Source of the DNA: Firmicutes bacterium UBA5499
GTDB lineage: Bacteria > Bacillota > DTU084
DNA: 6,117 nucleotides
NCBI GenBank assembly: GCA_002426275.1
Contig: DIPB01000064.1
Location: forward strand, 5,670 to 11,786
Direction: 5' to 3'
The notes below the pieces were generated by a model that saw nothing but the letters and a program-made list of their open reading frames with translations, ran no database searches and was not told the origin of the DNA. Below are positions 1-6,117 of this stretch, piece by piece (the first letter of the stretch is position 1; each line of letters opens with the position of its first letter). Both the position numbers and the translations under genes were made by a program.

Positions 1-126
1 GGCTTCGGCGGGGCTGGCGGCGGAAGCGCCGGTCACGTCGATCACCACGGCCTCCGGCTCCTTGGCACAGCCAAGGAGCGGCAAAACACAGCATATGCAA
101 AGCAAAAGCGCTCGGATCCGTTTCAT
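1..126 (-). CDS. Putative secreted lipoprotein, N-terminal part (runs off the left edge)
   Basis: Reading the minus strand from the ATG at 126 gives 42 codons without a stop up to the window edge. The N-terminus is a textbook lipoprotein signal peptide: a basic start (K2, R3, R5), a hydrophobic stretch at about residues 6-18, and a lipobox Leu17-Leu18-Gly19-Cys20. Cleavage before Cys20 and lipidation would anchor the protein on the outer face of the membrane. After the cysteine comes a short charged piece (AKEPE), then VVIDVTG and an Ala/Ser/Pro-rich stretch that looks like a linker. The mature domain lies outside the window, so no function can be given. The start is fixed: no ATG, GTG or TTG lies upstream in this frame before the stop at 186-184. 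There is no Shine-Dalgarno at a usable distance; a TATAAT sits six bases before the ATG instead. The gene is divergent from pgk, so the two share a control region. Confidence 0.8.
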   Translation of the reverse strand, partial: MKRIRALLLCICCVLPLLGCAKEPEAVVIDVTGASAASPAEA

Positions 127-132
127 AGCCCG

Positions 133-161
133 ATTATACCATGGGTTCCTCCAACCGTCTA
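133..161 (-). promoter_or_regulatory. Candidate promoter of the lipoprotein gene, leaderless layout
   Basis: On the minus strand a perfect TATAAT lies at 138-133, and a 17-base spacer separates it from TAGACG at 161-156 (4 of 6 matches to TTGACA). Only six bases lie between the -10 box and the ATG at 126, so transcription would begin at or next to the start codon. Such an mRNA would have no 5' leader, which fits the absence of a properly spaced Shine-Dalgarno. The match is seen in the sequence; promoter activity is inferred. Confidence 0.5.
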
Positions 162-197
162 TAATGGTAGGTGGGCCGGATATTCAAATTAACGATA

Positions 198-225
198 TTG
201 TAATATATCCAAAGCGTGATAAAAT
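198..225 (+). promoter_or_regulatory. Candidate extended -10 promoter of the pgk-tpiA-gpmI-eno operon
   Basis: TTGTAA at 198-203 (4 of 6 matches to TTGACA) is followed after 16 bases by TAAAAT at 220-225 (5 of 6 matches to TATAAT). The TG at 217-218 gives an extended -10 element. Transcription would start near 231-232, leaving a leader of roughly 78 bases before the pgk ATG. It is the best-matching + strand promoter I found between the two divergent genes. A second TATAAT at 160-165 has no reasonable -35 box, and TATATT at 275-280 would start inside the pgk ribosome binding region. Confidence 0.5.
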
Positions 226-227
226 AA

Positions 228-253
228 GAACAATCGGGGAATAGGCGTTGTTC
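228..253 (+). promoter_or_regulatory. Inverted repeat over the predicted pgk transcription start
   Basis: GAACAA at 228-233 and TTGTTC at 248-253 are perfect inverted arms. Bases C235-G236 and C246-G247 can extend the pairing to eight pairs with one bulged T at 234 and a nine-base loop. It sits directly downstream of the candidate -10 box and overlaps the predicted +1, where a repressor operator would be expected. It could also be a fortuitous hairpin. I cannot assign a regulator; it does not resemble a consensus I know for CggR. Confidence 0.3.
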
Positions 254-296
254 CTCCCAAGGCGGCGCCTGTAGTATATTTGACTATTTTCAGCAC

Positions 297-301
297 GGAG
301 G
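297..301 (+). promoter_or_regulatory. Ribosome binding site of pgk, fixes the start at 310
   Basis: GGAGG lies eight bases before the ATG at 310. A longer reading from the TTG at 280 would add ten residues but has no Shine-Dalgarno before it and would include this site within the coding region. The ATG at 310 also gives the usual PGK N-terminus (MAKKTIEDV). Confidence 0.85.
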
Positions 302-309
302 TTTTCACT

Positions 310-1500
310 ATGGCAAAAAAGACCATCGAGGACGTAAACGTAAACGGCAAGCGGGTGCTGGTAAGGGTAGACTACAACGTGCCCCTCACCCCAGAAGGAA
401 CCGTGGCGGAGGTTAAGCGTATCGTCGCCTCTTTGCCCACGGTCGAGTATCTGCTCAAGAACGGGGCCAAGGTCATCCTCTGCTCCCATCTGGGCAGGCC
501 CAAGGGGGAGCCAAAACCGGAATTCTCCCTCAAACCCGTGGCTGCGGCGCTTAAAAAGCTTTTGCCGGGCACGCGGATCGATTTCGCGGCCGACTGCATC
601 GGCCCCGAGGCGCAAGAGAAGGCCCAGACCCTCAAGGCAGGGGAGATCCTGCTTCTGGAGAACTTGCGCTACCACAAAGAAGAAGAAAAGAACGACCCCG
701 CCTTTGCCAAGGAACTGGCCTCGTTGGCTGAGCTCTATGTATCCGATGCCTTTGGCACGGTGCACCGGGCGCACGCCTCTACAGCCGGCGTGGCCGCTTA
801 CCTGCCCGCCGTGGCCGGCTTCCTCATCGGCAAGGAGCTGGGTGTCATGGGCGAGGCCCTGGAAAACCCCGCGCGGCCCTTCGTGGCTATTCTGGGCGGG
901 GCCAAGGTTGCGGATAAGATCGGCGTAATCACGAACCTTTTGAAAAAGTGCGACACCCTGATCATCGGCGGCGGCATGGCCTATACTTTTCTCAAATCCC
1001 GGGGCCTTGGGATCGGCAAATCTCTGCTGGAAGCGGATAAAATCGATCTGGCCCGGCGGCTGGAGGCGGAAGCCAAAGCCCGGGGCGTCCAACTGCTGTT
1101 GCCTGTGGATGTGATCGTGGCCGACGAGTTTGCGGAGACCTCAAACCACAAAGCGGTTTCTGTGGAAGAGATTCCGGCGGATTGGGAGGGCATGGACATT
1201 GGGCCCAAAACCATTCAGCTGTTCCGGCAGGCTTTGGTTGGAGCTAAAACCGTGGTTTGGAACGGTCCTTTGGGAGTCTTCGAGATGAAGCCGTTTTCCC
1301 TAGGCACCAAAGCGATTGCCCAGACTTTGGCGGAGCTCGAGGACGCCACCACCATCATCGGCGGCGGCGACAGCGCGGCTGCGGTTGAGCAGCTGGGCTA
1401 CGCGGATAAAATCACACATATTTCCACTGGCGGAGGGGCATCCTTGGAGTTCTTGGAGGGTAAGGAATTACCCGGCGTGGCTGCTCTCTCCCAGCGATAG
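310..1500 (+). CDS. pgk: Phosphoglycerate kinase
   Basis: This cytoplasmic glycolytic enzyme transfers phosphate from 1,3-bisphosphoglycerate to ADP, giving 3-phosphoglycerate and ATP; in gluconeogenesis it runs in reverse. The protein has 396 residues, normal for bacterial PGK, and is complete. Family motifs run in order: RVDYNVP at residues 19-25 (substrate-binding Asp21 and Asn23), Arg37, SHLGRPKG at 59-66, [14 protein letters not shown] at 116-129 (Arg120), [12 protein letters not shown] at 146-157 (Arg153), then the nucleotide-binding C-terminal lobe with [15 protein letters not shown] at 318-325, GGGDSAAA at 351-358 and STGGGAS near 372-378. The segment before Arg37 reads VAEVK where most PGKs have an acidic DDT-like turn; the arginine itself is kept. 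It is the first gene of the operon. gapA, which makes its substrate and often precedes it in Firmicutes, is absent here; a divergent lipoprotein gene takes that place. A long antisense reading frame opposite the 5' half is a composition shadow. Confidence 0.99.
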   Translation: MAKKTIEDVNVNGKRVLVRVDYNVPLTPEGTVAEVKRIVASLPTVEYLLKNGAKVILCSHLGRPKGEPKPEFSLKPVAAALKKLLPGTRIDFAADCIGPEAQEKAQTLKAGEILLLENLRYHKEEEKNDPAFAKELASLAELYVSDAFGTVHRAHASTAGVAAYLPAVAGFLIGKELGVMGEALENPARPFVAILGGAKVADKIGVITNLLKKCDTLIIGGGMAYTFLKSRGLGIGKSLLEADKIDLARRLEAEAKARGVQLLLPVDVIVADEFAETSNHKAVSVEEIPADWEGMDIGPKTIQLFRQALVGAKTVVWNGPLGVFEMKPFSLGTKAIAQTLAELEDATTIIGGGDSAAAVEQLGYADKITHISTGGGASLEFLEGKELPGVAALSQR

Positions 1501-1503
1501 GAG
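1499..1503 (+). promoter_or_regulatory. Ribosome binding site of tpiA, overlapping the pgk stop codon
   Basis: AGGAG begins within the pgk TAG stop and lies nine bases before the GTG at 1513. It supports the GTG start. Ribosomes finishing pgk uncover or directly occupy this site, so translation of the two genes is probably coupled. Confidence 0.75.
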
Positions 1504-1512
1504 ATGTAACTT

Positions 1513-2280
1513 GTGCGTAAACCGATAATTGCAGGCAACTGGAAAATGCATAAGACCACAGCCCAGGCCAGAGAACTTGCCTGCGGTCTGGCTGCGGAGC
1601 TTGTGGACTATAAATGGGCGGAAGTGGTGTTGGTTCCTCCGGCCACGGCCATTGCCACTGTGGCTGGAGCCGTGGCCGGAACGAAGTTGGCCGTGGGCGG
1701 CCAGAACCTGTTTTGGGAAGAGGAAGGCGCGTATACAGGCGAGATCTCGCCTGGGATGCTGCAGGAGCTGGGCTGCGCTTACGTGATCATCGGTCACTCA
1801 GAAAGACGCGGCTATTTTCACGAGACGGACGAAGACGTTGCCCGAAAGGCGCGCGCGGCTTTGGACCATGGGCTTTCTCCCATCATTTGCGTGGGAGAGA
1901 CCCTGGCGCAGCGCGAAGAGAACAAAGTGGAAGAGGTAATCGGCGCGCAGGTGAAAGCCGCTCTGGCGAAGGTATCTCCTGAGGAGGCAGCCAAAGTGGT
2001 CATCGCTTACGAGCCCATTTGGGCCATCGGCACAGGCCGTTCCTCCAGCGCCGAAGACGCGCAGCAGGTGATCGGCTTTATTCGCCGCACGGCCAGCGAA
2101 GTTTTGGGAGAAAAGCAAGCCGCGGAGCTGCGCATTCAATATGGCGGCAGCGTCAAACCTGAAAACATCCATCAATACATGGCGCAGAGCGATATAGACG
2201 GAGCTTTGGTCGGCGGCGCCAGCCTCTCAACCCAGCAGTTTTCCAGCTTGCTGCGCGCCGCTATAGTCGAGGAAAAGTAA
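1513..2280 (+). CDS. tpiA: Triosephosphate isomerase
   Basis: This dimeric TIM-barrel enzyme of the cytoplasm interconverts dihydroxyacetone phosphate and glyceraldehyde 3-phosphate. The 255-residue length is typical. Active-site residues are all visible: Asn9 and Lys11 in AGNWKMHK, catalytic His95 in IIGHSERR (94-99), catalytic base Glu167 in AYEPIWAIGTG (165-175, leading into mobile loop 6), and the phosphate-binding YGGSVKPENI and GALVGGASL segments near the C-terminus. The loop-6 end reads GTGR where many homologues have GTGK, a conservative change. The start is GTG, the only non-ATG start among the four operon genes. It is supported by a well-spaced AGGAG and by the conserved distance to the Asn/Lys motif; the next in-frame ATG, at codon 12, would remove both residues. 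It follows pgk by 12 bases and abuts gpmI. The low-spacing context fits one polycistronic mRNA. Confidence 0.99.
   Translation: MRKPIIAGNWKMHKTTAQARELACGLAAELVDYKWAEVVLVPPATAIATVAGAVAGTKLAVGGQNLFWEEEGAYTGEISPGMLQELGCAYVIIGHSERRGYFHETDEDVARKARAALDHGLSPIICVGETLAQREENKVEEVIGAQVKAALAKVSPEEAAKVVIAYEPIWAIGTGRSSSAEDAQQVIGFIRRTASEVLGEKQAAELRIQYGGSVKPENIHQYMAQSDIDGALVGGASLSTQQFSSLLRAAIVEEK
2269..2280 (+). promoter_or_regulatory. gpmI ribosome binding site inside tpiA and the TAAATG junction
   Basis: GAGG at 2269-2272 lies in the last codons of tpiA, eight bases before the gpmI ATG. The TAA of tpiA touches that ATG without a spacer base, the arrangement expected for termination-reinitiation coupling. 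Confidence 0.7.
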
Positions 2281-3837
2281 ATGAAAACAGTCGCCAGACC
2301 CAAACCGTTTGTCCTGATGATCCTGGACGGCTGCGGCCTGAATCCCAACACAGAAGGCAACGCCATAGCCCAGGCCAAGACTCCTCAGCTGGACGCGCTG
2401 TTCGCCCAATACCCCCATTCCAAGCTTGAAGCCAGCGGCAAAGCTGTGGGATTGATGGCAGGACAGATGGGAGATTCCAATGTCGGCCATTTGAATTTGG
2501 GAGCAGGTCGAATCATTTATCAGGAATTGGTGCGGATCAATGCAGCCATCGAATCCGGGGAGCTTTTTCAAAATCCGCAATTGATTGCCGCCATGGAACA
2601 GGGGAAAAAAGGCGCGCTGCACCTTTTGGGATTGCTCTCTCCCGGCGGAGTTCACAGCCATCAGGAACACCTATTTGCCCTTTTGAAAATGGCCGCAGCG
2701 CACGGAGTCCAGAGGATTTACGTTCACGCTTTCCTGGACGGCAGAGACGTGCCTCCTGCCAGCGCCGGCCCTTTTCTGGAAAAGCTGGAGGAGACTTTAT
2801 CCCAGCTTGGCCGCGGCAAGATCGCTTCCGTCAGCGGCCGCTATTACGCCATGGACCGGGATCAGCGCTGGCAGCGGACTGAGAAAGCTTGGCGCGCCAT
2901 GACCCTGGGAGAAGGACAGAAGGCAAGCGGCGCCCGGGAGGCTTTGGCTCGGTCTTACGCTGAAAATGTGACTGACGAATTTGTTATCCCCACTGTGCTG
3001 GTGGATTCTCAAGGCAATCCTGAAGGCCTGGTGCGGGACGGAGATTCCTTGATTTTCTTCAATTTCCGCCCCGATCGGGCTCGGCAGCTGACCCGCGCCT
3101 TCGTAGATCAAGATTTCGCGGGCTTTGCCAGACCGCAAAAGCCTGACGTTGCTTTCACCTGCCTCGCGGAGTATGACGCCACAATCGCCGCGCCGGTAGC
3201 TTTCCCGCCTCAGGAGATCACAAATACCTTGGGCGAGGTGCTGAGCGCTCAAGGCCTGCGGCAGCTGCGGATCGCCGAGACAGAAAAGTACGCCCACGTG
3301 ACGTTCTTTTTCAATGGCGGCGTGGAAACGCCCAATCCCGGCGAAGAGCGGCAGCTGATTCCTTCGCCTAAGGTGGCAACCTATGATCTAAAGCCTCAGA
3401 TGAGCGCCGAAGAGATCACCCGGGAGACCGTCAAGCACGTCGGTGATGATACTTACGACGCAATCATCATGAATTTCGCCAACTTGGATATGGTTGGGCA
3501 TACTGGGATCATGGAGGCTGCAATCGCCGCCGTGGAGACAGTGGACAGCTGCGTGGGCAAGGTTGTGGAGGCGGTGTTGGCCAAAGGCGGAGCCCTGCTC
3601 CTCACCGGAGACCACGGCAACGCCGACGTGATGGTGGATCCGCAGACCGGCGTTCCCCATACGGCCCATACTCTCAATCCCGTGCCTTGTCTTGCCATCG
3701 TGCCGGGCCGAGAGAATTTCAAGCTGCGGGACGGCATTTTGGCGGATGTGGCCCCAACGGCTTTGGCGATCATGGGCATTACCAAGCCGGAGCAGATGAC
3801 AGGCCAGTCTTTAATCGTGAAGGAGGAAAGTAATTAA
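2281..3837 (+). CDS. gpmI: 2,3-bisphosphoglycerate-independent phosphoglycerate mutase
   Basis: The enzyme converts 3-phosphoglycerate to 2-phosphoglycerate through a phosphoserine intermediate. It belongs to the alkaline phosphatase superfamily, usually depends on Mn2+, and is unrelated to the cofactor-dependent mutase. The 518 residues include the whole fold. By family knowledge the metal ligands are Asp16 (LDGCG), Ser66, Asp444 and His445 (GDHGNAD) for one site, and Asp403 and His407 (NLDMVGHTG) with His463 (HTAH) for the other. Ser66 is the phosphorylated nucleophile. The inserted phosphotransferase domain shows GGVHSH (His127), FLDGRDVPP at 151-159, SGRYYAMDRDQRW at 185-197 and NFRPDRARQLTRAF. 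The nucleophile loop is MGDSNVGH rather than the common MGNSEVGH, and LSPGGVHSH replaces the common LSDGGVHSH; every catalytic residue is kept. In spore-forming Firmicutes the Mn2+ dependence makes this enzyme pH sensitive; whether that holds here is not visible. It abuts tpiA and eno with no spacer bases. Confidence 0.99.
   Translation: MKTVARPKPFVLMILDGCGLNPNTEGNAIAQAKTPQLDALFAQYPHSKLEASGKAVGLMAGQMGDSNVGHLNLGAGRIIYQELVRINAAIESGELFQNPQLIAAMEQGKKGALHLLGLLSPGGVHSHQEHLFALLKMAAAHGVQRIYVHAFLDGRDVPPASAGPFLEKLEETLSQLGRGKIASVSGRYYAMDRDQRWQRTEKAWRAMTLGEGQKASGAREALARSYAENVTDEFVIPTVLVDSQGNPEGLVRDGDSLIFFNFRPDRARQLTRAFVDQDFAGFARPQKPDVAFTCLAEYDATIAAPVAFPPQEITNTLGEVLSAQGLRQLRIAETEKYAHVTFFFNGGVETPNPGEERQLIPSPKVATYDLKPQMSAEEITRETVKHVGDDTYDAIIMNFANLDMVGHTGIMEAAIAAVETVDSCVGKVVEAVLAKGGALLLTGDHGNADVMVDPQTGVPHTAHTLNPVPCLAIVPGRENFKLRDGILADVAPTALAIMGITKPEQMTGQSLIVKEESN
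3820..3837 (+). promoter_or_regulatory. Strong ribosome binding site of eno inside gpmI, with TAAATG junction
   Basis: AAGGAGG at 3820-3826 is the longest anti-Shine-Dalgarno match of the operon. It lies 11 bases before the eno ATG, slightly more than the usual spacing, and within the last gpmI codons. The gpmI TAA touches the eno ATG directly. Confidence 0.75.
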
Positions 3838-5121
<1,284 letters not shown>

Positions 5122-5151
5122 TTAAATAGGTAAAATCGATTTTCGCAAAAT

Positions 5152-5179
5152 AAAAGGCGAGTCTTCGGACTCGCCTTTT
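5152..5179 (+). terminator. UUCG-capped intrinsic terminator after eno, possibly bidirectional
   Basis: Two perfect 12-base arms (5152-5163 and 5168-5179) enclose a TTCG tetraloop closed by a C-G pair, an exceptionally stable hairpin. On the + strand the four T's at 5176-5179 are followed directly by GCC, so the U-tract is short and can pair with the upstream A's. On the minus strand the same stem is followed by TTTTATTTT, a better U-tract. It probably ends the operon transcript and also stops antisense transcription entering eno. Confidence 0.85.
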
Positions 5180-5202
5180 GCCATTGGCACAGTCGCCTTT
5201 TG
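5171..5202 (+). repeat. 10-base direct repeat duplicating the terminator's 3' arm
   Basis: TCGCCTTTTG occurs at 5171-5180, within and just past the terminator 3' arm, and again at 5193-5202, offset by 22 bases. Nine bases of the second copy could pair with the terminator's 5' arm as an alternative to the first. The exact match is seen; any function is inference, and it may be a remnant of local duplication. Confidence 0.5.
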
Positions 5203-5219
5203 GCTTCTTAACCCATATG

Positions 5220-5243
5220 ATAGGGAAAGAAAGGTAGCCCTAT
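5220..5243 (+). promoter_or_regulatory. Small inverted repeat upstream of the protease gene
   Basis: ATAGGG at 5220-5225 and CCCTAT at 5238-5243 are perfect inverted arms 12 bases apart. They lie between the terminator and the protease ribosome binding site and overlap a -10-like TATGAT at 5216-5221 that has no recognisable -35 partner. It might be an operator or a short leader hairpin. I found no convincing promoter for the protease gene in this gap. Confidence 0.25.
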
Positions 5244-5247
5244 TGAT

Positions 5248-5253
5248 AAGGAG
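5248..5253 (+). promoter_or_regulatory. Ribosome binding site of the protease gene
   Basis: AAGGAG lies 12 bases before the ATG at 5266, a long spacing. A GTG at 5275 would be further away still, and the TTG at 5254 touches the site, so the ATG is preferred. Confidence 0.55.
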
Positions 5254-5265
5254 TTGAAAGGGCAA

Positions 5266-6117
5266 ATGGAGCGTGTGAAAAAAACGGTAAGTCAATTTCA
5301 GGAACAGTTACTTGCTCTTCCCCACGTCTGCGGCGTTGGGGTTGGGAAGAAAATGGTGAGGGGGCAATGCACGGATTGCTCCGCGCTTGTGGTGTTCGTG
5401 GAAGAAAAAGTTCCCATTTCAGAGCTGCCGCCGCAAGGAGCGGTACCGCAGCAGCTGGGCAATGTGCGCACGGACGTTATCCCCATAGGCGAAATCCGCC
5501 TTCTGGGGGAACGCACCCAGCGCGCCCGGCCAATGCAGCCCGGAGTCAGCATTGGTCACTATAAAATCACAGCCGGCACTTTGGGAGCCGTGGTCTATGA
5601 CAATAAGACCCAAGAGCCGTGGATTCTCTCCAACAATCACGTCTTGGCCAACAGCACTTCCGGCAAGGACGGCAAAGCCAAACTGGGAGATCCCATCTAC
5701 CAGCCGGGTCCCTACGACGGCGGCACAGCCGCCGATCAGGTGGCTGTGCTTGCTAAATTCATCCCCATGCTGAAAACCGTCTCGCAGGCGGATTGTCAGA
5801 TCGCGCAAGGGGTAGAGAAATTTCTCAACCGCCTGATCGGTCTTTCCGGACATGACTACAGCGTCCAGTTTTGGAAAAACCAGCGCACGGCCAATATCGT
5901 GGACTGCGCTCTGGCAAGACCCACCAACCGGCAGCTGCTGAACGATGAGATCATGGGCATCGGCCAGGTCAGAGGCACGAGGCAGGCCAAAGTGGGAGCC
6001 AAGGTGCGCAAAAGCGGCCGCACCACGGGCATCACCACAGGCGAAATCATCGCCGTGGACGCGGTCCTGCAAGTAAAGGTTGGAGATAAAGAAAGCGCTG
6101 TGTACGAGGAGCAGATT
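5266..6117 (+). CDS. Trypsin-like (chymotrypsin-fold) serine protease, N-terminal 284 residues, cut by the window end
   Basis: The frame from the ATG at 5266 stays open for 284 codons to the last base. Residues 1-80 form a small N-terminal region with LPHVCGVGVGKK (18-29), ALVVFVEEKVP (40-50) and RTDVIPIGEI (68-77), a pattern I recall in front of trypsin-like domains of Peptococcaceae-type Firmicutes. The protease domain follows: GVSIGHYKITAGTLGAVV, then WILSNNHVLA with probable catalytic His125, PGPYDGGT, NIVDCALARP with probable catalytic Asp213, and SGRTTGITTGEIIAVDA. The catalytic serine, expected in a GDSGS-like motif, would lie just past the window, so activity cannot be confirmed. There is no signal peptide or membrane segment, which suggests a cytoplasmic protein or non-classical export. 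Cysteines 22, 35, 38, 177 and 214 include a CTDC motif at 35-38. The substrate is unknown. It follows the eno terminator by 86 bases and is probably a separate transcription unit. A 217-codon antisense frame opposite it is a shadow. Confidence 0.85.
   Translation, partial: MERVKKTVSQFQEQLLALPHVCGVGVGKKMVRGQCTDCSALVVFVEEKVPISELPPQGAVPQQLGNVRTDVIPIGEIRLLGERTQRARPMQPGVSIGHYKITAGTLGAVVYDNKTQEPWILSNNHVLANSTSGKDGKAKLGDPIYQPGPYDGGTAADQVAVLAKFIPMLKTVSQADCQIAQGVEKFLNRLIGLSGHDYSVQFWKNQRTANIVDCALARPTNRQLLNDEIMGIGQVRGTRQAKVGAKVRKSGRTTGITTGEIIAVDAVLQVKVGDKESAVYEEQI

Noticed and set aside
160..165. Perfect TATAAT on the + strand as the pgk promoter
   Set aside because: The bases 17 upstream (TACCAT) are a poor -35 box and there is no TG extension. 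The 198-225 candidate is better on both counts.
62..244. 60-codon + strand frame across the divergent control region
   Set aside because: It overlaps the lipoprotein start on the other strand and both promoter candidates, has no ribosome binding site, and looks like random translation.
260..270. Near-palindrome AGGC-GGC-GCCT in the pgk leader
   Set aside because: Four-base arms with a three-base loop in GC-rich DNA are expected by chance, and no larger structure includes it.
280..309. TTG start adding ten residues to PGK
   Set aside because: There is no Shine-Dalgarno before the TTG, and the GGAGG at 297-301 is ideally spaced for the ATG at 310, which gives the usual PGK N-terminus.
184..1092. 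302-codon open frame on the minus strand, opposite the upstream region and the 5' half of pgk
   Set aside because: It lies antisense to an unmistakable pgk. Its translation shows no recognisable family, and its length follows from GC-biased codon positions of pgk.
5419..6072. 217-codon open frame on the minus strand opposite the protease gene
   Set aside because: The + strand frame encodes clear trypsin-like motifs, while the antisense product shows only low-complexity, composition-driven sequence.

Overview
The window carries a compact lower-glycolysis operon on the + strand: pgk, tpiA, gpmI (cofactor-independent phosphoglycerate mutase) and eno. It is flanked by the start of a divergent lipoprotein gene on the left and a trypsin-like serine protease gene, cut by the window edge, on the right. 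The pgk-tpiA-gpmI-eno order, GGAGG-type ribosome binding sites, an iPGM in place of a dPGM, a moderately GC-rich composition and the protease type all suggest a Gram-positive, Firmicutes/Clostridia-like bacterium (perhaps of the Peptococcaceae or Desulfotomaculum kind). That assignment is inference; no rRNA or other taxonomic marker is present.

Layout. Positions 1-126 (- strand) encode the first 42 residues of a secreted lipoprotein. Positions 127-309 form a divergent control region. It holds a - strand TATAAT placed six bases from the lipoprotein ATG (a leaderless arrangement), a + strand extended -10 promoter candidate at 198-225, and a dyad over the predicted pgk transcription start. The four glycolytic genes fill 310-5121 with almost no spacing: 12 bases between pgk and tpiA, and directly abutting TAAATG junctions at tpiA/gpmI and gpmI/eno. 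A strong UUCG-capped hairpin at 5152-5179 follows eno. The 144-base gap 5122-5265 also holds a duplicated half of that hairpin and a small dyad before the protease gene, which runs from 5266 off the end of the window.

Function. The four enzymes take 1,3-bisphosphoglycerate to phosphoenolpyruvate (PGK, iPGM, enolase) and interconvert the triose phosphates (TPI). The genes are co-directional and probably translationally coupled, so they should be made together. The usual gapA and its regulator cggR are not next to pgk. All recognisable catalytic residues of the four enzymes are present.

Novelty. Most of the window is conserved housekeeping sequence, and I see no convincing evidence of an undescribed multi-gene system. 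The least ordinary parts are the leaderless lipoprotein start, the asymmetric terminator with its duplicated arm, and the protease, which has no signal peptide and carries a CxxC motif in its N-terminal region.
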